From: an uncultured Lachnospiraceae bacterium
GTDB taxonomy: Bacteria > Bacillota > Clostridia > Lachnospirales > Lachnospiraceae
Assembly: GCA_910579805.1 (NCBI GenBank)
Contig: CAJTWM010000020.1
Span: 1-59,900 of the forward strand
DNA: 59,900 bases
Reading direction: 5' to 3'
Below the pieces are notes generated by a model. It had not been told where the DNA came from. It saw only the letters and a list, made by a program, of their open reading frames with translations, and did no database searches. Below, piece after piece: positions 7,866 through 16,680 of this stretch; the first letter of the stretch is position 1, and each line of letters begins with the position of its first letter. A program made the position numbers and the translations under genes.

Positions 7866-9170
7866 CTAATCTTCCATCTCACGATTACTTTCTATTTTTA
7901 CATGGATACCGTCCTGTACAAGCTTACGGAAGAAGTACCGTTCCACGTCGCTTTCCCGGATGCTGCTTGCGAAATTGATAGTAAGGATATCTTCAAAACT
8001 GATAACGGCACAATTGGTTCTGGAAGAAAAGGGCTGTCCCATATAAATATCAAAACGTTCAATAAAAGGCTTCATGTCTTCGGGGACTTTTAACGCGCCC
8101 ATATTCGTCAGCCCGGCAGAAGAATTTTTGTCCTGCACTTTCGTATAAAAAAGGCGGACGACGAAATCTTTGATAAAAAGAGGGATCACCCGGATCACAG
8201 GATTCTGCTGGGTAGCGGCGTTCGTTGTGATATCTCCCCGCAGAAATTTATCGTTGATATAATAGCGCATATAATAATGTACCTGCGTGATGATCTCCTC
8301 AAAAGTATAATCTCCAAGACGGGGATCGATGGAAGGATATACCATAGTGATGAAATTCCGCAGCGTTTTGGAGGGAAAAAATCTGCGTAGATTTACGGGC
8401 ATCGCTATTTTTACAGGGCGCAGTTTTTTATGCCAGTCATGCTGCTGCTTCTGCAAAAGGGCATAGAGCAGACAGGCGTTCAGGTATTCCGTGATCGTGG
8501 CGCCGTAAGAGGAGGCGACCTTTGCCGTTTCCTTTACGGAAAGGATACCGTCGATGATATTGAGCGTGTAAAAAGGTTCTTTCGTCCCTCTGACGCGGTA
8601 GGTTTTCTCTCCCGGCCGTGCCGGGCGTACCTGCGCATTGGCGTACCGGATATAGGCGTCCTCCAATTCTTCAGGGTCGGGCGGTTCATCGACATCCAGT
8701 ACAAAGCCGCCGCAGGAGATCCGGTTTCCTAAAAGACGCAGATAGACCGCCGTGATCGTTTGTAATACGCACATGCCTCCCGTACCGTCGCCCAGAGAAT
8801 GATGGGCTTCTAAGGCAATGCGGCAGTGATGGTAATAGATGCGGATCAGGTAGCGGTTGTTTGCTTTAAAAGGCATCGGCATACAAGGATTTTTGATATC
8901 CGGCTGTACAAAAGGCCCGGGTCTTGCATTCGGCTCTAAATAGCGCCAGAACAGCCCCTTCCGTATCGCAGCTTTATAAGTAGGGAATCTTTTTAAGGCA
9001 ATGTCTACCGCCTGCTGTAAGATCTCCGGACGTATTTCTTCTTTTAACAGGACGGAAAGCCTGTATACGGAGGAAAAATCCCTGCGCTGCAGGGTAGGGT
9101 ATACGATTGCGGAAAGATCCAGCTTATACCATTCCCTCCGTTCGTTTCGGTTATTTTTATAAGAAGCCAT
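7866..9170 (-). CDS. condensation-domain-like alcohol acyltransferase
   Basis: 434-residue CoA-dependent-acyltransferase-fold protein. The catalytic HHxxxDG motif is intact as HHSLGDGTGG at about residues 123-132, and a second conserved region SVLLKEEIRPEILQQAVDIAL is typical of condensation or alcohol acetyltransferase N-termini. No carrier-protein or adenylation domain is present, so this is a stand-alone enzyme, not part of an NRPS. AGGAG five bases before ATG 9170 sets the start; a GTG at 9176 overlaps that ribosome site and is rejected. The product is unknown; an O-acyl ester is expected from the family. It forms a unit with the DUF6320 gene and lies near an HSL-type esterase at 10508. 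Confidence 0.78.
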   Translation of the reverse strand: MASYKNNRNERREWYKLDLSAIVYPTLQRRDFSSVYRLSVLLKEEIRPEILQQAVDIALKRFPTYKAAIRKGLFWRYLEPNARPGPFVQPDIKNPCMPMPFKANNRYLIRIYYHHCRIALEAHHSLGDGTGGMCVLQTITAVYLRLLGNRISCGGFVLDVDEPPDPEELEDAYIRYANAQVRPARPGEKTYRVRGTKEPFYTLNIIDGILSVKETAKVASSYGATITEYLNACLLYALLQKQQHDWHKKLRPVKIAMPVNLRRFFPSKTLRNFITMVYPSIDPRLGDYTFEEIITQVHYYMRYYINDKFLRGDITTNAATQQNPVIRVIPLFIKDFVVRLFYTKVQDKNSSAGLTNMGALKVPEDMKPFIERFDIYMGQPFSSRTNCAVISFEDILTINFASSIRESDVERYFFRKLVQDGIHVKIESNREMED

Positions 9171-9213
9171 AGGCACTCCTGAAATTTATCTTTTTTTTAT
9201 AGCATGATACTAT

Positions 9214-9241
9214 TTGCAAATCGCTATACAGGTATTATAAT
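9214..9241 (+). promoter_or_regulatory. promoter of the flavodiiron gene
   Basis: TTGCAA (9214-9219), 16-base spacer, TATAAT (9236-9241). The -35 lies within the palindrome TTTGCAAA. Confidence 0.55.
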
Positions 9242-9300
9242 CTTAAAAAAACAGGAAGACAACAAATATTGGATTTTTATCCGGAGAAAGAGAGGAAGAT

Positions 9301-10458
9301 ATGGATATTACAAAAGAAATAGTATATGCGGGAGTAAACGATAAGGATATTGATCTGTTTGAATCGCAATATGTAGTAAAAAACGGTGTGTCATATAATT
9401 CTTATGTGATTCTGGACGAAAAAATAACGGTCATGGACACGGTGGATAAGCGAAAGAGCGGGGAATGGCTTGCCAATTTGGAGAAGATCCTCGGGGGAGA
9501 GAAGCCTTTTTATCTGGTGGTATCCCATTTAGAACCCGATCATGCGGGCAGTATCCTTACTTTTTTGGAAAAGTATCCGGACACTGTTTTGCTCGGTAAC
9601 GCAAAGACTTTTTTATTTTTAGACCAGTTTTTTGCAGCCCTTCCTAAAGACACAAAGAAACAGACCGTAACGGAAGGCGAATGCGTCAGTTTAGGAAAAC
9701 ATACGCTGCAGTTCTTTTTTGCGCCTATGGTCCATTGGCCGGAAGTCATGGTTACTTATGAACAGACGGAAAAAGTGCTTTTTTCGGCAGACGGCTTCGG
9801 AAAGTTCGGTACGCCGGATACAAAAGAAGAGTGGGCGGACGAAGCAAGGAGATATTATATCAATATTGTAGGCAAATACGGCGCCTCCGTACAGGCGCTT
9901 ATGAAAAAAGCGGGAGGACTTGAGATCCACACCATTGCGCCGCTCCATGGACCGGTGCTGCGGGAAAATCTGGGGTATTATCTGGAAAAATACGATATCT
10001 GGAGCAGCTACAGGCCGGAGGAGAGCGGCGTACTTATCGCGTATGCATCGATTCACGGTAATACGGCCGAAGCGGCAAAAAAATTGGAAGGGATGCTCCG
10101 TCATAAAGGCGTGGGGAAAGTAAAACTGACGGATCTTTCCAGAGACGATATGGCCGAAGCGGTGGCCGACGCCTTTTGCTATGATAAGATGGTTCTCGCC
10201 TGCGCCACCTATGACGGAGGATTGTTTCCCTGTATGGAGGACTTTTTGGCGCATTTAAAGAGCAAAGCGTATCAAAAGAGGACGGTGGCGCTGGTCGAGA
10301 ACGGTACCTGGGCGCCGTTGGCGGGAAAATGCATGAAAAAACTGCTGGAAGAGATGAAAGAAATCAAGGTTTTGGAGAATATGGTGACGATAAAATCCGC
10401 CGTTAACGAGCATACTTTAGAACAGTTGGAAAATCTGGCGGACGAGCTTTCCCATTAG
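9301..10458 (+). CDS. fprA: A-type flavodiiron protein (O2/NO reductase)
   Basis: 385-residue enzyme that reduces O2 to water, or NO to N2O, protecting anaerobes. A beta-lactamase-like diiron domain comes first, with ligands His76, Glu78, Asp80 and His81 in HLEPDHAG, His145 in MVHWPEV, Asp164 in SADGFGKFG and His216 in APLHGPV. A flavodoxin-like FMN domain follows from about residue 243 (LIAYASIHGNTAEAAKK). It has no fused rubredoxin, so it is class A and needs an external donor. GGAGAAAGAGAGGAAG precedes the ATG. It is read rightward with the esterase 50 bases downstream. Confidence 0.93.
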   Translation: MDITKEIVYAGVNDKDIDLFESQYVVKNGVSYNSYVILDEKITVMDTVDKRKSGEWLANLEKILGGEKPFYLVVSHLEPDHAGSILTFLEKYPDTVLLGNAKTFLFLDQFFAALPKDTKKQTVTEGECVSLGKHTLQFFFAPMVHWPEVMVTYEQTEKVLFSADGFGKFGTPDTKEEWADEARRYYINIVGKYGASVQALMKKAGGLEIHTIAPLHGPVLRENLGYYLEKYDIWSSYRPEESGVLIAYASIHGNTAEAAKKLEGMLRHKGVGKVKLTDLSRDDMAEAVADAFCYDKMVLACATYDGGLFPCMEDFLAHLKSKAYQKRTVALVENGTWAPLAGKCMKKLLEEMKEIKVLENMVTIKSAVNEHTLEQLENLADELSH

Positions 10459-10507
10459 GAAACTTACGCCATATGAAAGAATGCGAAAAGACGCAGATAG
10501 GAGAGTT

Positions 10508-11404
10508 ATGGCAAATCCGGAAAAAAGAAATCAGAGCCTGATGCAGCTTATTAAAAGAGTGCACGGGATATTGGAAAACGAGGATATTGAAAAGCACAGA
10601 CAGTCACAGGACCATGTGGGAGCTATTTTTGGCGGAGGGAAGGATATTTTGATCAAAGACGCGGTCATTGACGGCATCCATGGAGAATGGGTAAGCGTTA
10701 ATCGCGCGCATATGAAAAAATATATTATTCTTCATTGCCACGGCGGCGGATATTCTACCGGCAGTTCCCAGTATGCAAGGACGCTGACCGGAAAGCTGGC
10801 AGCTTCCACTTCTATGGACGTTTTGAGTTTCGATTACAGGCTGGCGCCGGAGAACCCTTATCCGGCGGCATGCGAAGATGCGATGAAAGTTTGGAATTAT
10901 CTGATGCTATTGGGTTATGGGGCAAGAGACGTCATTGTTTCAGGAGATTCCGCGGGAGGGAATCTGGCGCTGTCTCTGGTACTCAGATTAAAGGAGGAAG
11001 GACGGCTTCTGCCAAGGGGGCTGGTGCTGATGTCCCCATGGACGGATCTTACCGCTTCGGGTGAATCTTACCGGACAAAGGCGGAAGTGGATCCGGTGCT
11101 GAATGAAGCCTATATCGGTAAAATGATCCAGAATTATGCAGCGGGAAGAGACGTGGCAGATCCTTTTATTTCTCCTCTTTTTGGGGAATTTACGGGATTT
11201 CCCCCTACTTATATACAGGTCGGCGATAACGAGATCTTACAGAGTGATTCCCTGCTTTTACATGAAAAGATGGTAGAAGCGAACGTAGCGGTCAAGATGG
11301 ATGTGTTTGAGAGAATGTGGCATGTATTTCAAATGTCGCCTTTCAAAACGGCCTATGAAGCGATGGACAAGAATGCGGAATTTATTTATGATATATGTCG
11401 GTAA
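10508..11404 (+). CDS. HSL-family alpha/beta hydrolase (esterase)
   Basis: 298-residue carboxylester hydrolase of the hormone-sensitive-lipase group. The oxyanion motif HGGG is at residues 78-81 (LHCHGGGYSTG). The nucleophile is Ser148 in VSGDSAGGN, with Asp240 in VGDNEIL and His272 in MWHVFQM completing the triad. AGGAG four bases before ATG 10508 is preferred over the upstream ATG 10481. It has no signal peptide and acts in the cytoplasm. Near the acyltransferase/DUF6320 pair, it might act on the ester made there; that link is inference. Confidence 0.88.
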   Translation: MANPEKRNQSLMQLIKRVHGILENEDIEKHRQSQDHVGAIFGGGKDILIKDAVIDGIHGEWVSVNRAHMKKYIILHCHGGGYSTGSSQYARTLTGKLAASTSMDVLSFDYRLAPENPYPAACEDAMKVWNYLMLLGYGARDVIVSGDSAGGNLALSLVLRLKEEGRLLPRGLVLMSPWTDLTASGESYRTKAEVDPVLNEAYIGKMIQNYAAGRDVADPFISPLFGEFTGFPPTYIQVGDNEILQSDSLLLHEKMVEANVAVKMDVFERMWHVFQMSPFKTAYEAMDKNAEFIYDICR

Positions 11405-11423
11405 GGAACGGTTTACGGTTCCT

Positions 11424-11452
11424 AAGAACGCCCTGCATACGGCGTTCTTCTT
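11424..11452 (+). terminator. terminator after the esterase
   Basis: AAGAACGCC (11424-11432) pairs perfectly with GGCGTTCTT (11441-11449), then CTTAATT. The T run is short. Confidence 0.65.
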
Positions 11453-11512
11453 AATTAACGATCCGTGCCGTCTTCCGGCGGCATGGGCGTTACGGGAAAG
11501 GAAGGCGGAAAG

Positions 11513-11878
11513 GTGAAATATATTTATCAGATGGGGATCATTGGCGGAATCAGTTTTATTGCAGAGGCGCTCTATGTACTGCTGCCTTTTCCGGTGCCTG
11601 CCAGCGTGTACGGTCTTATCATTTTACTGGTACTGCTGCTTACGGGCGTAGTGAAGCTGGGACAGGTGGCGGATGTGGCGGACTGGCTTTTGAAGATCAT
11701 GCCCCTCTTATTTATCGGGCCCAGTGTGGGACTGATCAAAGCGGCGGACGCTGTCAAGGGACAGATCCTGCCGCTTATAGTCATGTGCGTACTGTCAACG
11801 GTGGGAGTCATGGCCGTCACTTCGGTCACGGCGCAATGCCTGATCCGCAGAAAGAAGGGGAAAGAGGATGTGCAATGA
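11513..11878 (+). CDS. lrgA: CidA/LrgA family holin-like protein
   Basis: 121-residue membrane protein with four hydrophobic segments and the family core LPFPVPASVYGLIILLVLL and LLFIGPSVGLI. LrgA/CidA proteins act with LrgB in the membrane; they have been linked to murein hydrolase control and to pyruvate uptake. The frame is open from 11465, but GGCGG just before GTG 11513 and the typical start KYIYQMGII support the GTG. It overlaps lrgB by 11 bases, so the two are translationally coupled. Confidence 0.85.
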   Translation: MKYIYQMGIIGGISFIAEALYVLLPFPVPASVYGLIILLVLLLTGVVKLGQVADVADWLLKIMPLLFIGPSVGLIKAADAVKGQILPLIVMCVLSTVGVMAVTSVTAQCLIRRKKGKEDVQ

Positions 11879-12566
11879 GATTTTGGAGACTTCGGTCTTT
11901 TTTGGTGCGGCGGTCAGCATACTGGCCTATTATATAGGGGATAAAATACATGAAAAATGGAAACTCCCGGTGCTGAATCCTTTACTGATCGCGACGGTGA
12001 TCGTAATCGGCGTTTTAGTTGTCTGCCGTATTGATTATGAAACTTACGATCAGGGGGCGAAATACATTACTTTTTTGCTGACTCCCGCCACGATCTCTTT
12101 AGCGGTACCGTTATACAGGCAGATCGAAGTTTTGAAAAAGAATGTGGCTGCGGTCTTTTTCAGTATTTTAAGCGGATGCATAGCGCATGCGCTGATCCTG
12201 CTGGGGATAGCGGCTCTGTTCCGGGTGGACGAGACGCTGCTGTTATCTTTTCTGCCTAAAAGCGTGACGACCCCGATTGCGATCGGGATATGCGGGGAAA
12301 TGGGCGGCATACAGTCCGTTACGGTAGTAGGCGTAGTGGCGGCGGGGATCTTAGGATCGATCATAGGGCCCGGTGTCTTTAAACTGCTGCGGATCACGGA
12401 ACCGGTGGCGCAGGGGCTTGGGCTTGGAACCCCTTCCCATGCCATCGGCACTTCCAAGGCGTTGGAGACGGGGGACGTACAGGGCGCGATGAGTTCGCTG
12501 GCGATCGTAGTCACAGGTATCCTTACGGTAATCATTGTCCCCATTGTGGTAAAATATTTCCTATAA
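11868..12566 (+). CDS. lrgB: LrgB family protein
   Basis: 232-residue multi-spanning membrane protein. Family signatures are FLTPATISLAVPLYRQI, FLPKSVTTPIAIGI and LGLGTPSHAIGTSKALE, all well conserved. It is the partner of LrgA. Length and order are normal for the pair. No lytSR regulators are seen next to it, so control must come from elsewhere. Confidence 0.92.
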   Translation: MCNEILETSVFFGAAVSILAYYIGDKIHEKWKLPVLNPLLIATVIVIGVLVVCRIDYETYDQGAKYITFLLTPATISLAVPLYRQIEVLKKNVAAVFFSILSGCIAHALILLGIAALFRVDETLLLSFLPKSVTTPIAIGICGEMGGIQSVTVVGVVAAGILGSIIGPGVFKLLRITEPVAQGLGLGTPSHAIGTSKALETGDVQGAMSSLAIVVTGILTVIIVPIVVKYFL

Positions 12567-12656
12567 GGGATTGTCGGAAAAATTTTTAAAAAAAATAAAG
12601 GAATTTTAAAGGCCGTCTAGAATAATAAATATAGAGTGGTTTTTGTGGGATAAAAA

Positions 12657-12688
12657 ACCGGCGTTTCCGCTTTGGCTTAAATGCCGGT
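12657..12688. other. hairpin in the leader of the dgt operon
   Basis: ACCGGCGTTT (12657-12666) pairs with AAATGCCGGT (12679-12688) with one mismatch, ending two bases before the AGGGG ribosome site of dgt. On the minus strand it is followed by six T, so it also looks like a terminator against antisense transcripts. Its role is not known. Confidence 0.45.
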
Positions 12689-12700
12689 CAGGGGATGAAG

Positions 12701-13708
12701 ATGACGATTCGAGAAAATTTAGAGCGATGGGAAAAGGAATACTTAAGTCCTTATGCCGCACTGAGCATGGAGTCCAAGGGAAGGCTGAAAGAGGAGGAGC
12801 AGTGCGACATACGGCCCGTCTTCCAGCGGGACAGGGACAGGATACTGCATTCCAAATCCTTTCGGAGATTAAAGGACAAAACACAGGTATTTTTAACGCC
12901 GGAGGGGGATCACTACCGGACGAGACTGACCCATACTTTGGAAGTATCCCAAAATGCAAGGACGATTGCAAAGGCGCTGCGGCTAAATGAAGATCTGGCT
13001 GAGGCGATTGCATTGGGCCATGATCTGGGACACACGCCTTTCGGCCATGCGGGAGAAAGGGCTTTGAACCGGATCTGCCCGTTCGGATTCTCTCACAGCA
13101 GACAGAGCGTCAGGACGGTGGACGTACTGGAAAAGGGCGGACACGGGCTGAATCTGACGGAAGAGGTCAGGGACGGTATTTTGAATCATCAGACGAAGGG
13201 GATGCCGTTTACTCTGGAGGGAAGGGTAGTGCGTTTTTCCGATAAGATCGCCTATATCCATCACGATATGGACGACGCGATACGGGGCGGGATCTTAAAG
13301 GAAGAGGACGTGCCGAAAGAGATCAGCGATGTGATCGGTAAGACCTGCGGGGAACGGCTGGATCATTTCATTCATGATCTTGTTACGGCGAGTAAGGATA
13401 AAAACGATATTATCATGTCCGAGCCGGTCCTGGAGGCAATGCATAAGCTGAGGGAGTTTATGTTTGTGCGGGTATATCAGAATAAAGAAGCGAAGAGCGA
13501 GGAAGGTAAGGCAGAAACGCTTATAGAGACTTTATATAAATATTATTACCAGAGGGTTCACCTGCTGCCAAAGGAGTTTTTGTATCTGATGGAGGAAAAA
13601 GGCGAGCCAAAGGAGCAGTTGATCTGCGATTACATAGGGGCCATGACAGACCGTTTTGCCATTGCGAAGTATGAGGAAATTTATATACCGAAGTCATGGC
13701 ATGGATAA
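12701..13708 (+). CDS. dgt: dGTP triphosphohydrolase-like HD protein
   Basis: 335-residue deoxyguanosinetriphosphate triphosphohydrolase homologue that would cleave dNTPs to deoxynucleosides and triphosphate. The HD metal site is clear: His78 in RLTHTLEVSQ, His107-Asp108 in ALGHDLGHTPFGHAGE, and a later Asp in VRFSDKIAY. AGGGG six bases before ATG 12701 supports this start over ATG 12695. First gene of the dgt-dnaG-rpoD block, an order usual in Clostridia that links nucleotide supply to replication. Confidence 0.9.
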   Translation: MTIRENLERWEKEYLSPYAALSMESKGRLKEEEQCDIRPVFQRDRDRILHSKSFRRLKDKTQVFLTPEGDHYRTRLTHTLEVSQNARTIAKALRLNEDLAEAIALGHDLGHTPFGHAGERALNRICPFGFSHSRQSVRTVDVLEKGGHGLNLTEEVRDGILNHQTKGMPFTLEGRVVRFSDKIAYIHHDMDDAIRGGILKEEDVPKEISDVIGKTCGERLDHFIHDLVTASKDKNDIIMSEPVLEAMHKLREFMFVRVYQNKEAKSEEGKAETLIETLYKYYYQRVHLLPKEFLYLMEEKGEPKEQLICDYIGAMTDRFAIAKYEEIYIPKSWHG

Positions 13709-13750
13709 GGGGATTTGTACGCGTGTGAAAATACGCAGATGGGAGTATAT

Positions 13751-15523
13751 ATGTATTATCCTGATGAACTGGTAGAAGAAGTCAGGGCAAAAAGTGATAT
13801 TGTGGATGTGATTTCCGGCTATGTCCGTATCCAGAAAAAAGGGAGCAGTTATTTTGGACTATGTCCGTTTCATAATGAGAAATCACCGTCCTTTTCGGTG
13901 TCTCCGGGAAAGCAGATGTATTATTGTTTCGGCTGCGGGGCGGGAGGCAACGTATTTACTTTTGTCATGAACTATGAGAACTTTACATTTCCGGAGGCGA
14001 TCAAGCTGTTAGCCGAACGGGCCGGCGTGAACCTGCCGGAAATAGAGTATTCCGAAGAAATAAAGCAGAAAGAAAATAAAAGGGCAAAATTGCTGGAAAT
14101 CAACAAAGAGGCGGCGAAATATTTTTATTATCAGCTCCGGTGCGACAAGGGGGCAGCCGGATACCGCTATCTTTCAAAAAGAGAGTTAAGCGACGAAACG
14201 ATCAAAAAATTCGGGCTGGGATTTGCCAATAAGACCAGCGACGACCTGACAAGGTATTTAAAGAAGAAAGGATATTCCGACGAACTGTTAAAAGAAGCGG
14301 GACTTGCAAGTTTCGAGGAACGTTTCGGCATGCATGATAAATTTTGGAACCGGGTCATGTTTCCGATACAGGACATCAATCACCGGGTCATCGGTTTCGG
14401 AGGCAGGGTGATGGGAGACGGAACGCCGAAATATCTGAATTCCCCTGAAACGCCCGTTTTTGATAAGAGCAGGAATCTTTACGGCCTTAATTTCGCAAGG
14501 ACGGCGCGCAAGAATAACATGATTTTGTGCGAAGGCTATATGGATGTGATCGCCATGCATCAGGCGGGATTCGATCAGGCGACAGCTTCTTTGGGAACGG
14601 CGTTTACTCCGGGACAGGCCAATCTCCTCCGCCGTTATACGGAGGAAGTACTGCTTGCTTATGACAGCGACGGGGCGGGGGTAAAGGCGGCGCTGCGGGC
14701 GATCGCGATCCTGAAGGAGAGCGGGCTTACGGGAAAAGTCATTGATCTGACACCTTATAAAGACCCGGATGAATTCATCAAAAACCTCGGAAAAGAAGCG
14801 TTTCAGGAGAGGATAGACCATGCGGAAAACAGCTTTTTCTTTGAGATCCGCATTTTGGAAAGGGATTTTCAGATGGACGATCCCGAGTCCAAGACAAAAT
14901 TCCACAGAGAGATCGCGAAAAGGCTGTGCGGTTTTACCGAAGAAGTGGAAAGAGAGAATTATATCGGTGCGATCGCGGAAAAATATCATATCGGTTTTGA
15001 AAACTTAAGAAAGCTGGTAGTCTCCTATGCGGCGAAGACCGGTCTGGCAAAGCCGGTGGAACGTCCGAAATCCGGTATTCAAAAGAAAAACACGCCGGAA
15101 GACAATGCCAAAAAAGTACAGAGGCTTTTTATTACATGGATCACGGACGAGCCGTCTTTATATCAGAAAGTAGAAAAGTATATATCCGCGCAGGATTTTA
15201 CGGAAGATCTGTATCGGGAAGTCGCGGACAAGCTGTTTTGCAGTTTGCGGGAAGGCGGCTATAATCCGGCGGCGATCATCAGCAGCTTTGAGGGCGAGGA
15301 GGAACAGAGGGAAGCGGCGGCTCTGTTCAATACAAAATTGGAGGCGATCGAGACAAAGCAGGATAGGGAAAAGGCATTTCATGATATCCTCTATGCGGTC
15401 AAAAAGAACAGTTACGATTATTACAGTAAAAGGATGGGAACCGACGTAGAGGCGTTAAATAAGGTGATCGAAGGAAAAAAAGCGCTGGAAGAACTTAGCA
15501 AAACGCATATTTCTATAGACTAA
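13751..15523 (+). CDS. dnaG: DNA primase
   Basis: 590-residue primase that lays RNA primers for the replisome. The N-terminal CHCC zinc finger has Cys38, His41, Cys59 and Cys62 (CPFHNEKSPSF and YYCFGCGAGG). A Toprim catalytic core follows, with ILCEGYMDVIA, SLGTAFTP and AYDSDGAGVKA. A C-terminal helicase-binding region ends the protein. The frame is open from 13715, but GGGAG five bases before ATG 13751, and the start MYYPDELVEEVR, fit the family. It lies 42 bases after dgt and 41 before rpoD. Confidence 0.95.
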   Translation: MYYPDELVEEVRAKSDIVDVISGYVRIQKKGSSYFGLCPFHNEKSPSFSVSPGKQMYYCFGCGAGGNVFTFVMNYENFTFPEAIKLLAERAGVNLPEIEYSEEIKQKENKRAKLLEINKEAAKYFYYQLRCDKGAAGYRYLSKRELSDETIKKFGLGFANKTSDDLTRYLKKKGYSDELLKEAGLASFEERFGMHDKFWNRVMFPIQDINHRVIGFGGRVMGDGTPKYLNSPETPVFDKSRNLYGLNFARTARKNNMILCEGYMDVIAMHQAGFDQATASLGTAFTPGQANLLRRYTEEVLLAYDSDGAGVKAALRAIAILKESGLTGKVIDLTPYKDPDEFIKNLGKEAFQERIDHAENSFFFEIRILERDFQMDDPESKTKFHREIAKRLCGFTEEVERENYIGAIAEKYHIGFENLRKLVVSYAAKTGLAKPVERPKSGIQKKNTPEDNAKKVQRLFITWITDEPSLYQKVEKYISAQDFTEDLYREVADKLFCSLREGGYNPAAIISSFEGEEEQREAAALFNTKLEAIETKQDREKAFHDILYAVKKNSYDYYSKRMGTDVEALNKVIEGKKALEELSKTHISID

Positions 15524-15564
15524 AGCCAATAATATTTATTACTAATGGAAGGATGGACCAGACA

Positions 15565-16677
15565 ATGGACGAAAACACACAAGCAAAGTTTGAGGAGAAG
15601 GTAAAAGAATTACTGAATCTTGCAAAAAAGAAGAAAAATGTTCTCGAGTATCAGGAGATCAGTGATTTCTTTACGGACATGCCGTTGGAGGAAGAGCAGT
15701 TTGAAAAGATCTTGGAAGCGCTGGAAGCAAGTAATGTGGATGTGCTGCGTATTACGGAAGATGACGACGTAGACGACGAAGAGATCATTCTGACGGAAGA
15801 GGATGAGGTCGATGTAGAGCATATCGATCTGTCGGTGCCTGACGGTGTGAGCATTGAAGATCCTGTCCGTATGTATTTAAAGGAGATCGGAAAAGTTCCT
15901 CTTCTTTCGGCAGAAGAGGAGATCGAACTGGCAAAAAGAATGGAAATGGGCGACGAGGATGCGAAAAAGAGGCTTGCGGAAGCAAACCTCCGTCTTGTTG
16001 TCAGCATTGCCAAAAGGTATGTAGGGCGCGGGATGCTCTTCCTTGACCTGATTCAGGAAGGTAACTTAGGCCTTATTAAGGCTGTGGAAAAATTCGACTA
16101 CCGTAAAGGATATAAATTCTCGACTTACGCTACATGGTGGATCCGTCAGGCAATCACCAGAGCGATCGCGGATCAGGCAAGGACGATCCGTATTCCGGTA
16201 CACATGGTAGAAACGATCAATAAACTGATCCGTGTGAGCAGACAGCTTTTGCAGGAACTTGGGAGAGAACCTACGCCGGAGGAGATTGCAGAGGAAATGA
16301 ATATGCCGGTTGAACGTGTCCGCGAGATCTTAAAGATTTCACAGGAGCCGGTATCTTTAGAGACGCCCATCGGAGAGGAAGAGGACAGCCATTTGGGAGA
16401 TTTTATTCAGGATGATAATGTGCCTGTTCCTGCGGATGCAGCGGCTTTTACGCTGTTAAAAGAGCAGCTTGTGGAGGTATTGGGTACTTTGACGGAAAGG
16501 GAACAGAAAGTACTCAGGTTAAGGTTTGGTCTGGATGACGGCAGGGCGAGGACTTTGGAGGAAGTAGGAAAGGAATTTAACGTTACCCGTGAACGGATCC
16601 GCCAGATCGAGGCTAAGGCGCTCCGTAAACTGCGCCATCCCAGCAGAAGCCGTAAATTAAAGGATTATTTGGATTGA
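15565..16677 (+). CDS. rpoD: primary sigma factor (sigma-70/sigma-A)
   Basis: 370-residue housekeeping sigma factor. Region 1.1 is short and acidic; region 1.2/2 has DPVRMYLKEIG, NLRLVVSIAKRY, GNLGLIKAVEKFDY and YKFSTYATWWIRQAITR. Region 3 has EEIAEEMNMP, and region 4 ends LEEVGKEFNVTRERIRQIEA, the -35-binding helix. An in-frame ATG at 15553 directly abuts the GGAAGG ribosome site, so ATG 15565 (MDENTQAK) is the better start; spacing is about 12 bases. Codon use is biased like a highly expressed gene. It ends four bases before trmK. Confidence 0.96.
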   Translation: MDENTQAKFEEKVKELLNLAKKKKNVLEYQEISDFFTDMPLEEEQFEKILEALEASNVDVLRITEDDDVDDEEIILTEEDEVDVEHIDLSVPDGVSIEDPVRMYLKEIGKVPLLSAEEEIELAKRMEMGDEDAKKRLAEANLRLVVSIAKRYVGRGMLFLDLIQEGNLGLIKAVEKFDYRKGYKFSTYATWWIRQAITRAIADQARTIRIPVHMVETINKLIRVSRQLLQELGREPTPEEIAEEMNMPVERVREILKISQEPVSLETPIGEEEDSHLGDFIQDDNVPVPADAAAFTLLKEQLVEVLGTLTEREQKVLRLRFGLDDGRARTLEEVGKEFNVTRERIRQIEAKALRKLRHPSRSRKLKDYLD

Positions 16678-16680
16678 TCT

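Noticed and set aside
9691..10254. 187-codon minus-strand frame opposite fprA
   Set aside because: Fully antisense to a well-supported enzyme gene; composition reflects the opposite strand's codons.
12657..12688. hairpin with T run on the minus strand taken as a real terminator
   Set aside because: No minus-strand gene ends here; listed only as a leader hairpin.
14288..14989. 233-codon minus-strand frame opposite dnaG
   Set aside because: Antisense shadow of the primase Toprim region; no ribosome site and no family match.
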